Part shown: piece after piece, positions 17,536 through 25,405 of the stretch
Numbering within the stretch: the first letter of the stretch is position 1
Layout: the number at the start of each line of letters is the position of its first letter
Assembly: GCA_900473205.1 (NCBI GenBank)
Contig: UCLB01000022.1
Span: forward strand, 1 to 64,000
From: Hyphomicrobiales bacterium
GTDB taxonomy: Bacteria; Pseudomonadota; Alphaproteobacteria; Rhizobiales; Rhizobiaceae
DNA: 64,000 nt
Direction of reading: 5' to 3'
Program-made: the position numbers and the translations under genes
Notes under the pieces: generated by a model
Told to the model about the DNA's origin: nothing
What the model saw: the letters and a program-made list of their open reading frames with translations, nothing else
Databases searched by the model: none

Positions 17536-17894
17536 GTTTAGATCGCCGTCTGGATCACCTCGCGGACATGAAGCGAGCGGGCGATGCTGCTGTTGATTTC
17601 GTCGCAGGTATGCAGAAAGATGACTTTCTTTCAGATTTAAAAACCCAGCATGCAATTGGAATGTGCCTTATTGTCATCGGCGAAGCGACTGTTCGCTTGA
17701 TGGAGTCCTATCCCGACTTTGTCACTGACCACCCCGATTTCCCATGGAATTCAATTCGAGGGCTCCGCAATCGTGTGGCGCACGGATACTTTGGGCTGGA
17801 TCTCGAAATTATCTGGGAAACAACGCAAATTACTATCCCGGAACTTTTAGAGAGCCTGAATGCTCTTAAAAACTGGCGTGCCCAAGGTGAATGA
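17532..17894 (+). CDS. hepT: HepT-type HEPN toxin (RNase family)
   Basis: 120 residues, all helical. The HEPN active site R79-NRVA-H84-G-Y86 fits the RX4HXY pattern; the Tyr is the residue modified by the cognate MntA in characterised pairs. HepT toxins cleave RNA (tRNA in at least one system) when unneutralised. Start ATG 17532 overlaps the mntA stop, the expected tight coupling. The stop at 17894 is 3 bp from the allA start, so ureide gene expression depends on reading through the toxin gene. Codon use is less GC-rich than that of uraD or allA, suggesting later arrival. Confidence 0.9.
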   Translation: MSLDRRLDHLADMKRAGDAAVDFVAGMQKDDFLSDLKTQHAIGMCLIVIGEATVRLMESYPDFVTDHPDFPWNSIRGLRNRVAHGYFGLDLEIIWETTQITIPELLESLNALKNWRAQGE

Positions 17895-17897
17895 ATT

Positions 17898-18398
17898 TTG
17901 ACCGAATTTCTTGAAATATTGCCTCTGACCCAACAGACATTCGCGCCCTTTGGCGATGTTCTCGAGGCAGATCCTGCCAGCATGCGGATCATCAATGGTG
18001 GTAATACGGAGCGGTATCACGCGCTCGGCTCCCCGGATGTGACGGGTGAAGGCGCGCGTGTCGTGATGAACCTGTTTCGGGGCAAGGCGCGCCACTTTCC
18101 CTATGCCGTTGATATGATGGAGCGCCACCCGCTGGGCAGCCAGAGCTTTACGCCGCTGTCCGCCAAACCGTTTCTCGTTGTTGTTTCCGAAGATGAGGAG
18201 GGCAGACCGGGGAAGCCGAAGGTATTTCTGGCCCGCGCCGATCAGGGTGTGAATTACCATCGCAATGTCTGGCACCATCCCCTGATGGCCATTGGCTCCA
18301 CCAGTGATTTTCTGGTTGTGGATCGCGATGGGCCGGGCAACAATCTGGAAGAGTTCTTCTTCGATCAGCCTTATTTCATTTCGGAGCCCACGCCATGA
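17898..18398 (+). CDS. allA: Ureidoglycolate lyase AllA
   Basis: 166 residues starting at TTG 17898 (AAGGTGA upstream within the hepT end). Family features: [14 protein letters not shown] near the N-terminus, [23 protein letters not shown] and the cupin-type [12 protein letters not shown]. It splits ureidoglycolate into glyoxylate and urea, the end of the allantoin route. The final codons overlap the uraH start (ATGA). The unusual TTG start may be a result of the toxin-antitoxin genes being placed directly upstream. Confidence 0.93.
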   Translation: MTEFLEILPLTQQTFAPFGDVLEADPASMRIINGGNTERYHALGSPDVTGEGARVVMNLFRGKARHFPYAVDMMERHPLGSQSFTPLSAKPFLVVVSEDEEGRPGKPKVFLARADQGVNYHRNVWHHPLMAIGSTSDFLVVDRDGPGNNLEEFFFDQPYFISEPTP

Positions 18399-18751
18399 CC
18401 GGTCTTACCACCCATGTTCTCGATGCGGCGCACGGCACGCCAGCGCAGGGATTGAAGATCGATCTCTACCGGCTTGAGGGCGAGAGCCGTGAGAAGCTGA
18501 AGACGGTGGAGACCAACAGCGATGGCCGTGTCGATGGTGGGCCGCTGCTGATCGGCGAGGATTTTCGGGCGGGGCAGTATGAGCTTGTGTTCCATGCGGG
18601 CGATTATCTGAGAACCAAAGGTCTGGTTCTGCCGGAACCTGCTTTTCTCGACATCATACCCATTCGTTTCGGCATAGCCGACGAGAGCGGACACTACCAC
18701 GTTCCCCTGCTTCTCTCGCCCTATAGCTATTCTACTTACCGCGGAAGCTGA
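18395..18751 (+). CDS. uraH: 5-Hydroxyisourate hydrolase UraH (transthyretin-like)
   Basis: 118 residues. Signature residues: [11 protein letters not shown] with the active-site His at residue 7, [10 protein letters not shown] and the C-terminal tetrapeptide YRGS that defines the enzyme within the transthyretin family. It hydrolyses 5-hydroxyisourate, the product of PuuD, to OHCU, the substrate of UraD. No export signal. Overlaps allA by 4 bp. Confidence 0.95.
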   Translation: MTGLTTHVLDAAHGTPAQGLKIDLYRLEGESREKLKTVETNSDGRVDGGPLLIGEDFRAGQYELVFHAGDYLRTKGLVLPEPAFLDIIPIRFGIADESGHYHVPLLLSPYSYSTYRGS

Positions 18752-18757
18752 CCCCCG

Positions 18758-19498
18758 ATGATCTTTGCTGCCATTGCCGATATCCATGGAAATTACGCGG
18801 CACTGGACGCGGTGCTCAAGGATATTGAGAGGCTGGGTATTCCTGATATCGTCAATCTCGGCGATTGTTTCAGCGGTCCGCTAGAGGCCGGTCGCACGGC
18901 TGATGTTCTGGTGGGGCGCAACATTCCGACCGTTCGTGGCAATCATGACCGCGCCCTGATAGACCGTCCCTTCGAGATCATGGGAGATTGGGAAAAGCCA
19001 GCCCATATGCAGCTCTCTTCCGACCATTTTGACTGGTTGCAGGCTCTGCCCTTCGATCTGGTGTTCAAGGATGTGGCCTATTGTTGCCACGGATCGCCCA
19101 AGGATGATCTGGAATATTGGCTGGAGACGCTTTTACCGGAAGGCGTTTTGCACCAACGACCTTTGGCGGAAATCGAGGCGCTTGCGGATGGTATCGAGCA
19201 GCCGCTCATGCTGTGTGGCCATACGCATATTGCCCGAACAGTTCAGCTGTCGGACGGTCGATTGATCGTCAATCCCGGCAGCGTCGGTTTCCCGGGCTGG
19301 AAGGATGACGAACCTTTCTACCATCAGGTCGAAGCCGGTCATCCGCTGGCCAGCTACGCGGTGTTGGAAGAAACGCCGCAGGGCTGGCAGGTCTATTTCC
19401 GGCAGGTGCGCTATGACAGCAGCGCAATGGGAGAACTCGCCCGCGCCAACGGCATGCCGGGTCTCGGCAAGGTCATCGCTACCGGTTGGCTTGGCTGA
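18758..19498 (+). CDS. Metallophosphoesterase (calcineurin-like)
   Basis: 246 residues. Di-metal phosphoesterase motifs in order: IADIHGNYAALD, NLGDCFSGP, RGNHDRAL, CCHGSP, CGHTHIARTV and NPGSVGFP. This is the YfcE/MPP-related family of small phosphodiesterases acting on nucleotides or phosphoproteins. It begins 6 bp after uraH, so it probably belongs to the ureide operon, although no phosphodiesterase step is known in purine breakdown. Confidence 0.88.
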   Translation: MIFAAIADIHGNYAALDAVLKDIERLGIPDIVNLGDCFSGPLEAGRTADVLVGRNIPTVRGNHDRALIDRPFEIMGDWEKPAHMQLSSDHFDWLQALPFDLVFKDVAYCCHGSPKDDLEYWLETLLPEGVLHQRPLAEIEALADGIEQPLMLCGHTHIARTVQLSDGRLIVNPGSVGFPGWKDDEPFYHQVEAGHPLASYAVLEETPQGWQVYFRQVRYDSSAMGELARANGMPGLGKVIATGWLG

Positions 19499-19505
19499 TC
19501 CCGAC

Positions 19506-20777
19506 TTATCCTTCGCTCGACATGACCACGCAGGAATAGGACTGTGCCTTCAAATCCTTGCAGGCGGAGAGGGCGGCTGCCTGGCTGTCGAAGCCGGTGA
19601 AACGTGCGCGGTAGAGCGTGGCAGCGCCACTTCGCACGGCTTCGGTATAGGGCGCGATGCTGGCATAGCTGGAGGAGATGGCCGGACGTGCGTTTTTCAA
19701 AAGCGAGAGTGCGGCGGCCTGGCTGTCTGCTGCGGCGATCTGCACTTCCCATGCGCTGCGTTCGGAATTGGTGGCGGGAACAGCCGAGGTCTTGATCATA
19801 TCCGGCATGACGTTGTGGGCGGAGGCGATCTGCATGGCGACGGGGTCTTTGCGCCCGGCAAACATGGGCAGAGGCACGCTGGCAGGGGCGACATCGAATG
19901 TGCGGCTGGTGCTGGTGCTGGCGCTGGCAATCAGCTGCTGACTGCTGCGGCCTCTGGATGCCTTGGGCAGGGTTCTATCCAGCAGAGCGACCATCTGATT
20001 GTCGCGACTGCGGGAGGTCTTGCCGCCCAGCACGACACCGACGACGCTGCGGCCATTGTGATTGACGGCGCTGACGAGGTTGAAGCCGGACGCGTTGGTG
20101 TAACCGGTCTTGATGCCATCCACGCCCTGATAGCGGCTGAGAAGCCTGTTGTGACCGCTGATCGTCTTTCCACGGAACTTGAAGGACCGGGTCGCAAACA
20201 GCTTGTATTCCTTGGGATAATCCCGCTGAAGGGCTAGGCCGAGCTTGGCCATGTCACGGGCCGTGGTGACCTGCGCCTTGTTGGGCAGGCCGGAGGCGTT
20301 GCGGAAAACGGTGCTCGTCATGCCCAACTGGCGGGCCTTGCGGGTCATCATCTGCGCAAACCCGGCCTGTGAGCCACCCAAGTGATCGCCCATGCCCTCG
20401 GCCATGTCGTTGGCGGATTTGACGATCATGCCATAGACGGCTTCGCGAACCGTGAAGGTGGTGCCCGCTCTGACCCAAAGCTTGGAAGGAATGACCGCTG
20501 CGCCGCGCTTGGACATGGTGATGCGCTGGTTCCAGCTCAGGCGGCCATCATGCAGCGCCTCGAAAACGAGATAAAGCGTCATCATCTTCGTCAGCGAAGC
20601 CGGGTAGTTTTTCGTGTCGGCATTCTCGGAATCCAGCACTTTTCCCGTGTTGGCATCCATCACGAAATGCGCATAACCCGCCTGCGCCGGAGACGCGTGC
20701 AGGGAAAGGACCGCACAGAGGAAGGCCAAAGCAAATACCCACGCTCCGGCCATGCCCCGTCTGATCGTTCCCAACAT
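19506..20777 (-). CDS. D-alanyl-D-alanine carboxypeptidase with C-terminal SPOR domain
   Basis: 423 residues with an N-terminal signal peptide ending near HASPAQA. The serine hydrolase motifs are SxxK in SLTKMMT, SxN in SANDMAE and KTG in KTGYTNASG. After about residue 345 a SPOR domain is recognisable (WEVQIAAADSQ, FTGFDSQAAALSACKDL), which binds denuded septal glycan. It trims D-Ala from peptidoglycan stem peptides in the periplasm, probably at division or growth sites. The last 7 bp before its stop are shared with nothing: the metallophosphoesterase ends convergent just next to it. Confidence 0.93.
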   Translation of the reverse strand: MLGTIRRGMAGAWVFALAFLCAVLSLHASPAQAGYAHFVMDANTGKVLDSENADTKNYPASLTKMMTLYLVFEALHDGRLSWNQRITMSKRGAAVIPSKLWVRAGTTFTVREAVYGMIVKSANDMAEGMGDHLGGSQAGFAQMMTRKARQLGMTSTVFRNASGLPNKAQVTTARDMAKLGLALQRDYPKEYKLFATRSFKFRGKTISGHNRLLSRYQGVDGIKTGYTNASGFNLVSAVNHNGRSVVGVVLGGKTSRSRDNQMVALLDRTLPKASRGRSSQQLIASASTSTSRTFDVAPASVPLPMFAGRKDPVAMQIASAHNVMPDMIKTSAVPATNSERSAWEVQIAAADSQAAALSLLKNARPAISSSYASIAPYTEAVRSGAATLYRARFTGFDSQAAALSACKDLKAQSYSCVVMSSEG

Positions 20778-20915
20778 GTTTTACCCCTTATCCGTCCATT
20801 CGCCGCTGCCAAGATGACTGAAACTTTCCGGCAACAAAACCATTCAAACTTTAAAGGCCGCTTTCATCCTTAATTAAGTATGAAAATCGACCCCCATTGG
20901 TGGCGGGTTATTTTC

Positions 20916-20944
20916 TTGAAAAGAAACCAACCGTCCGGTATGTA
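20916..20944 (+). promoter_or_regulatory. tetR promoter with embedded operator
   Basis: TTGAAA (20916-20921) and TATGTA (20939-20944) are 17 bp apart. Within and just across the spacer is the inverted repeat ACnnACCG-TC-CGGTnnGT (20926-20943), the usual form of a TetR-family operator, so autorepression is likely. Transcription would begin around 20951, almost on the ATG at 20952. Confidence 0.6.
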
Positions 20945-20951
20945 TCTGATC

Positions 20952-21524
20952 ATGGATATGTTGACCGAACGTAAAAAGCAGCCGGATGTCGTGCGCCGGA
21001 ATTTGATGGATTGCACTGCCAGACTTGCGGCAGAGCAGGGGTTTTCGGCTGTCTCTGTTCAGGCCGTTGCTTCCGCTGCCGGTGTGACGAAAGGTGGGCT
21101 GTTCCACCATTTCGCGTCCAAGCAGGCTCTGCTGGAAGCCGTGCTTGGCGACCTTTTGGCCAAGCTGGATGAGGATATCGATGCCCTGATCTCACAGGAT
21201 TGTGAGGACTATGGATGCTTCACGCGGGCCTATGTAAACGCATTTTTTGACGATCGGGGCCGTGAATCCTACGCGCAGTGGTCGGCCATCTCGGTTGCGC
21301 TCATCAGCGAACCATCGCTGCGGCAGCTATGGGAAAGCTGGTTCAGCGGTCGCCTGACCCGCCATAAAAAGACGGATGATCACCTTAATCTCGAGCTTGC
21401 CCGGCTCGCCATCGACGGTCTCTGGCTTGCGGATCTGGTCAGCGAAAAGGGCCATGCCGGCGGCAACAGATCGGCACTTCACAAGCAGCTTCTCAAAGCT
21501 GCGCAAAAGGAACATGACACATGA
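20952..21524 (+). CDS. TetR/AcrR family transcriptional regulator
   Basis: 190 residues from ATG 20952; ATG 20958 is the alternative. The frame is open further upstream, but ATG codons there lie in or before the promoter. The DNA-binding domain is clear: RRNLMDCTARLAAEQGFSAV, then the helix-turn-helix SVQAVASAAGVTKGGLFHHF, ending KQALLEAVL. The C-terminal part resembles the TetR_C domain of efflux repressors. It overlaps the SMR pump gene by 4 bp, so it should repress its own operon until a drug or quaternary cation binds. Confidence 0.9.
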   Translation: MDMLTERKKQPDVVRRNLMDCTARLAAEQGFSAVSVQAVASAAGVTKGGLFHHFASKQALLEAVLGDLLAKLDEDIDALISQDCEDYGCFTRAYVNAFFDDRGRESYAQWSAISVALISEPSLRQLWESWFSGRLTRHKKTDDHLNLELARLAIDGLWLADLVSEKGHAGGNRSALHKQLLKAAQKEHDT

Positions 21525-21865
21525 ACGGCGTCACCCTGACCTATGCGGCACTTGTCGCAGCGATTGTCTGCGAAGTCATCGGCACGTCATTTTTGCAGCA
21601 ATCCCAACAATTTACCCGGTGGTTACCGACGCTTCTGATGGCCGTCTTTTATGGCGCGGCTTTCTATCTGTTGTCGATTACCCTGCGCACCATCCCCGTC
21701 GGCGTGGCCTACGCGATCTGGAGCGGACTTGGGATCGTGCTGATTTCAGCAGTTGGTTATATCTTCTTCCGCCAGACGCTGGACCTCGCCGCAATGATCG
21801 GCCTTGGGCTGATTATCGCGGGCGTCGTGGTCGTGAACCTGTTTTCGAAGACGGTGGGGCACTGA
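21521..21865 (+). CDS. Small multidrug resistance (SMR) efflux protein
   Basis: 114 residues with four membrane helices. The proton/substrate-binding Glu18 lies in helix 1 (AIVCEVIGTSFL) and the YAIWSGLGIV motif marks helix 3, as in EmrE and QacE. It exports lipophilic or quaternary ammonium cations in exchange for protons. It overlaps the preceding TetR gene, which makes it the likely regulated target. Confidence 0.92.
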   Translation: MNGVTLTYAALVAAIVCEVIGTSFLQQSQQFTRWLPTLLMAVFYGAAFYLLSITLRTIPVGVAYAIWSGLGIVLISAVGYIFFRQTLDLAAMIGLGLIIAGVVVVNLFSKTVGH

Positions 21866-21879
21866 AGGACTTTTGGCCC

Positions 21880-23016
21880 TCAACGCACCAGAATGCTGCG
21901 ATCCACATCCGTCAGCAAGCGCTTGCCGCACAAGGCCATGGTGATGTCCATTTCCTTGCGGATGATTTCCAGCGCGGTGGTCACGCCCTGCTTGCCGCCT
22001 GCGCCGAGGCCGTACAGGAACGGGCGGCCGATATAGGTGCCTTTGGCGCCGAGTGCGATGGCTTTCAGCACATCCTGACCTGAGCGAATACCGCCATCCA
22101 GATGGATTTCGATCTTGTCGCCCACTGCATCGACAATCTTCGGCAGGATTTCGATGGAAGACAGCGCGCCGTCCAACTGGCGTCCACCATGGTTGGAAAC
22201 GATAATGGCATCTGCGCCGGTTCCGGCGGCAGCGATGGCATCTTCCTCATCCAGAATACCCTTGAGGATCAGCTTGCCGCCCCAGCGTTCCTTGATCCAT
22301 TCCACGTCTTTCCATGAGAGGCGCGGATCGAACTGTTCCGCCGTCCATGAGGAGAGCGACGACAGGTCGGAGACGTTCTTTGCGTGTCCAACGATGTTGC
22401 CGAAGCTGTGGCGTTTCGTGCGCAACATATCGAGGCACCATTGCGGGCGCGTCGCCATCTGCCAGATATGCTTGGGCGTGAATTTTGGCGGCGCGGACAG
22501 CCCGTTGCGCAGATCCTTATGCCGTTGACCGAGAATCTGAAGGTCCAGCGTCAGCACAAGCGCCGAGCATTTCGCCGCCTTGGCGCGGTCAATCAGATTG
22601 TTGACGAAGTCGCGGTCCTTCATCACGTAAAGCTGAAACCAGAAGGGGCGGGAGGTAACGGACGCAACATCTTCGATGGAGCAGATGCTCATGGTCGACA
22701 GGGTAAAGGGAACGCCGAATTCTTCCGCTGCCTTGGCCGCCAGCATCTCACCATCCGCATGCTGCATGCCGGTAAGGCCGGTGGGGGAGAGCGCAACAGG
22801 CATCGACACCTTCTCACCGATCATCTCCGTCGCCAGCGAACGATTGGTCATATCCACCAGCACACGCTGCCGCAGCTTGATCTTGGCAAAATCATCCTCG
22901 TTGGCGCGGTAGGTGCTTTCCGTCCATGCGCCACTGTCGGCATAGTCGAAAAACATCTTCGGAACGCGGCGTTTCGCCTGTTTCTTGAGATCAGCAATGG
23001 TAAGCGTTTTGGCCAT
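21880..23016 (-). CDS. lldD: FMN-dependent alpha-hydroxy acid dehydrogenase (L-lactate dehydrogenase type)
   Basis: 378 residues from ATG 23016. The frame extends to TTG 23094, but MAKTLTIADLKKQAKRR is the normal start. Family elements: SPTGLTGMQHADGE, FQLYVMKDRD, LTLDLQILGQR, and the active-site SNHGGRQLDGA with catalytic His and Arg, then HLDGGIRSGQDV and GRPFLYGLG for FMN phosphate binding. Oxidises L-lactate or a similar 2-hydroxy acid and passes electrons to the respiratory chain. Glycolate oxidase or mandelate dehydrogenase specificity cannot be excluded. Confidence 0.88.
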   Translation of the reverse strand: MAKTLTIADLKKQAKRRVPKMFFDYADSGAWTESTYRANEDDFAKIKLRQRVLVDMTNRSLATEMIGEKVSMPVALSPTGLTGMQHADGEMLAAKAAEEFGVPFTLSTMSICSIEDVASVTSRPFWFQLYVMKDRDFVNNLIDRAKAAKCSALVLTLDLQILGQRHKDLRNGLSAPPKFTPKHIWQMATRPQWCLDMLRTKRHSFGNIVGHAKNVSDLSSLSSWTAEQFDPRLSWKDVEWIKERWGGKLILKGILDEEDAIAAAGTGADAIIVSNHGGRQLDGALSSIEILPKIVDAVGDKIEIHLDGGIRSGQDVLKAIALGAKGTYIGRPFLYGLGAGGKQGVTTALEIIRKEMDITMALCGKRLLTDVDRSILVR

Positions 23017-23139
23017 GAATTGATCTTTCACATCTGAATGTTCATCGCCAATATCATGATTTAGAGCCTGAGTGTTATTCAAAATTTCGGTCAAGCCAGC
23101 GTTATTTTAGAAAAATCTTCGAGCAAGGCCGAGACAAAA

Positions 23140-23174
23140 AAAGACTGTGGGCGACAGAGCCACCCGCAGTCTTT
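23140..23174 (-). terminator. Rho-independent terminator of the chemoreceptor gene
   Basis: On the reverse strand, AAAGACTGCGGG pairs with CCCACAGTCTTT (12 bp, one G-T pair) around an 11-nt loop, followed by TTTTTGTC. It is 24 bp after the chemoreceptor stop codon. Confidence 0.88.
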
Positions 23175-23197
23175 GAGCTTTACGATCTTAAGATCGA

Positions 23198-25153
23198 TCA
23201 GAACTCTTCCCAGCTGTCCTGTGCAACCGCTGCGGCGGAACCACCACCGAAGGCACCGGCGATCTTGCGGCCCAGGGCACGGGCCGGAGACGGTGCCGGT
23301 CTGGATGCGGCAGAGGCCGAACGGACGGGTGCGGCCGCTGGGGCAGATCGGCTTGCGCCGGCACCATTGCCCAGATTGAAGCGCGATAGCAGCTGGTTGA
23401 GAGAGGCCGCTTCCTTGGCAAGGCTGTGGCTGGCTGCTGTCGATTGCTCGACCATGGCGGCATTCTGCTGCGTGCCCTGATCCATCGTGTTGACGGCGGT
23501 GTTGATTTCCTGAAGGCCAACCGACTGCTCGCGGGAGGATTCCACGATAGCGTTGATGTGACGGTTGATCTCCTGAACCTCACCGACGATGACTTCCAGC
23601 GCACGGCCAGTTTCGCCCACGAGGTTGACGCCCGAACGAACATGCTCGCCGGAGGTGGTGATGAGGGCCTTGATTTCCTTGGCGGCCTTTGCCGAACGCT
23701 GTGCGAGTTCGCGCACTTCCTGTGCAACGACCGCAAAGCCCTTGCCGGCTTCACCGGCGCGGGCGGCTTCAACGCCTGCATTCAGGGCCAGAAGGTTGGT
23801 CTGGAAGGCGATTTCATCGATGACGGAGATGATGTTGGTGATTTCGCCGGACGAGCGTTCGATCTCGTTCATGGCGGTCACGGCCTGACGCACGACTGCG
23901 CCGGACTTTTCTGCACCATCACGGGCCTTGGCAACCAGATGGCCGACTTCTTCAGCGCGGTTGCTGCTGTCCTTCACCGTGGTGGTGATTTCTTCCAGAG
24001 CGGCGGCTGTTTCTTCGACCGATGCAGCCTGCTGCTCTGTGCGCTTGGACAGATCGTCAGCGGCAGAGCGGATTTCGTTGGCACCGGCATCGATACCACG
24101 GGCATTCTGGCCAACGGCGTGCAGCGCGTCATTCAGATTGGCGACCGACCCGTTGAAGTTGTTGCGCAGCGTATCGAGATGAGCAACGAAAGGCGTTTCG
24201 ATGCGATAGGCGACGTCACCATCTGCAAGACGGTCCAGACCCTTGGCCAGCTGATCGACAGCGAACTGCGTGTCGGCAGCATCCTTTGCTTTCTGGGCTT
24301 CGCGTTCGACGCGTTCCTGTTCGGAAAGGCTGCGATTGGCGTCAGCTTCTTTTTCCATCCGAATTTTTTCAAGAGCATTGTCGCGGAAGACGGAAACGGC
24401 CTTTGCCATCTGGCCGACTTCGTCCTTACGATCCTGACCTTCTACAGGTGTAGCCGTCTGACCTTGGGCCAGCGAAATCATGCGTTCGCGCAAGGATGCG
24501 ATAGGCGTCGTAATGCCCTTGGCGGCAACAATGAGAGAGGCGATGATGCCGAGGGCGAATGTGAGGCCCACGGTCACCAGAGACGTCAAGATTGTTGAGT
24601 TTGTCTGGTCGGTGATCGCATCGCTCTGGGTGTTGACATTTTTGACGATTTTATCGAGGAAGGTCGCCATCTCGTTTACCAGTGGCAAGATCAACGCATC
24701 CGCTTTTGCCAGTGTCGCTGCAGCTTCCTGATCTTTGTCCGCTTGCCCATATTGGACGGCCTGATCCGTGAGCGCGATCACCTCTTTTACTCTGACAGTC
24801 AGAGCATCGATTTCGGCGCTATCATTTGGGAGTTTGTTTTTGGCATTTTGTAGCCGTACCAGCAGTTTTGCTTTGGAGTCAGCGTAGAAATCTGTCGCTG
24901 TCTTCAGTCTTGGATCGTTTGATGGATAGACGTATGACTGATAGGCGCCGTACGCAGTGGCGACCATGTTCCGGTTTGCACGGGCAATATCCACAGCTGC
25001 GCTGTTATCGTTGGCAATGAAATCGGAATAGGTGGTGTCTGCCTGTTTATAGCGGTTGGCAATAAACCCTGTAGCGCCCAACCCCACCAGACACAGCGGA
25101 AGAATTAAGGTGAGAATTTTCGTGCGAATGCTCGCATTCTTAAGAAACGACAT
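23198..25153 (-). CDS. Methyl-accepting chemotaxis protein
   Basis: 651 residues. Membrane helix 1 at about 12-32, a periplasmic ligand-binding region of roughly 160 residues, helix 2 at about 188-212, HAMP, then a long coiled-coil signalling domain. The hairpin tip AGEAGKGFAVVAQEVRELAQ identifies the chemoreceptor signalling motif. The C-terminal residues DSWEEF fit the xWxxF pentapeptide that tethers CheR and CheB, so this is one of the receptors that carries its own adaptation-enzyme docking site. Ligand unknown; the helical periplasmic domain is of four-helix-bundle type. A purine- or lactate-related ligand is suggested only by the neighbours. Confidence 0.93.
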   Translation of the reverse strand: MSFLKNASIRTKILTLILPLCLVGLGATGFIANRYKQADTTYSDFIANDNSAAVDIARANRNMVATAYGAYQSYVYPSNDPRLKTATDFYADSKAKLLVRLQNAKNKLPNDSAEIDALTVRVKEVIALTDQAVQYGQADKDQEAAATLAKADALILPLVNEMATFLDKIVKNVNTQSDAITDQTNSTILTSLVTVGLTFALGIIASLIVAAKGITTPIASLRERMISLAQGQTATPVEGQDRKDEVGQMAKAVSVFRDNALEKIRMEKEADANRSLSEQERVEREAQKAKDAADTQFAVDQLAKGLDRLADGDVAYRIETPFVAHLDTLRNNFNGSVANLNDALHAVGQNARGIDAGANEIRSAADDLSKRTEQQAASVEETAAALEEITTTVKDSSNRAEEVGHLVAKARDGAEKSGAVVRQAVTAMNEIERSSGEITNIISVIDEIAFQTNLLALNAGVEAARAGEAGKGFAVVAQEVRELAQRSAKAAKEIKALITTSGEHVRSGVNLVGETGRALEVIVGEVQEINRHINAIVESSREQSVGLQEINTAVNTMDQGTQQNAAMVEQSTAASHSLAKEAASLNQLLSRFNLGNGAGASRSAPAAAPVRSASAASRPAPSPARALGRKIAGAFGGGSAAAVAQDSWEEF

Positions 25154-25405
25154 TTTTCCTCGCGGTTGACTTTAAAACTGCGAACACAATGCTTCTGTAG
25201 GGCGCCACAAAGGGAGGTCAGCTGGCAAGCCGTCTCAGGCAGGATCAGTTCGAAGAGATTATTGCAGCATGACAGGGAGGGTGTGCCGTCATGGCGACCG
25301 GAGTGGAAGATTCTGTCGCGCGCAACCTATAAATTCATAGTTTCAATATTATTAAATTTGATTTTATTATTTTAGCGCGACAAGTTCTCTCAAGTTTAGT
25401 TTTAG

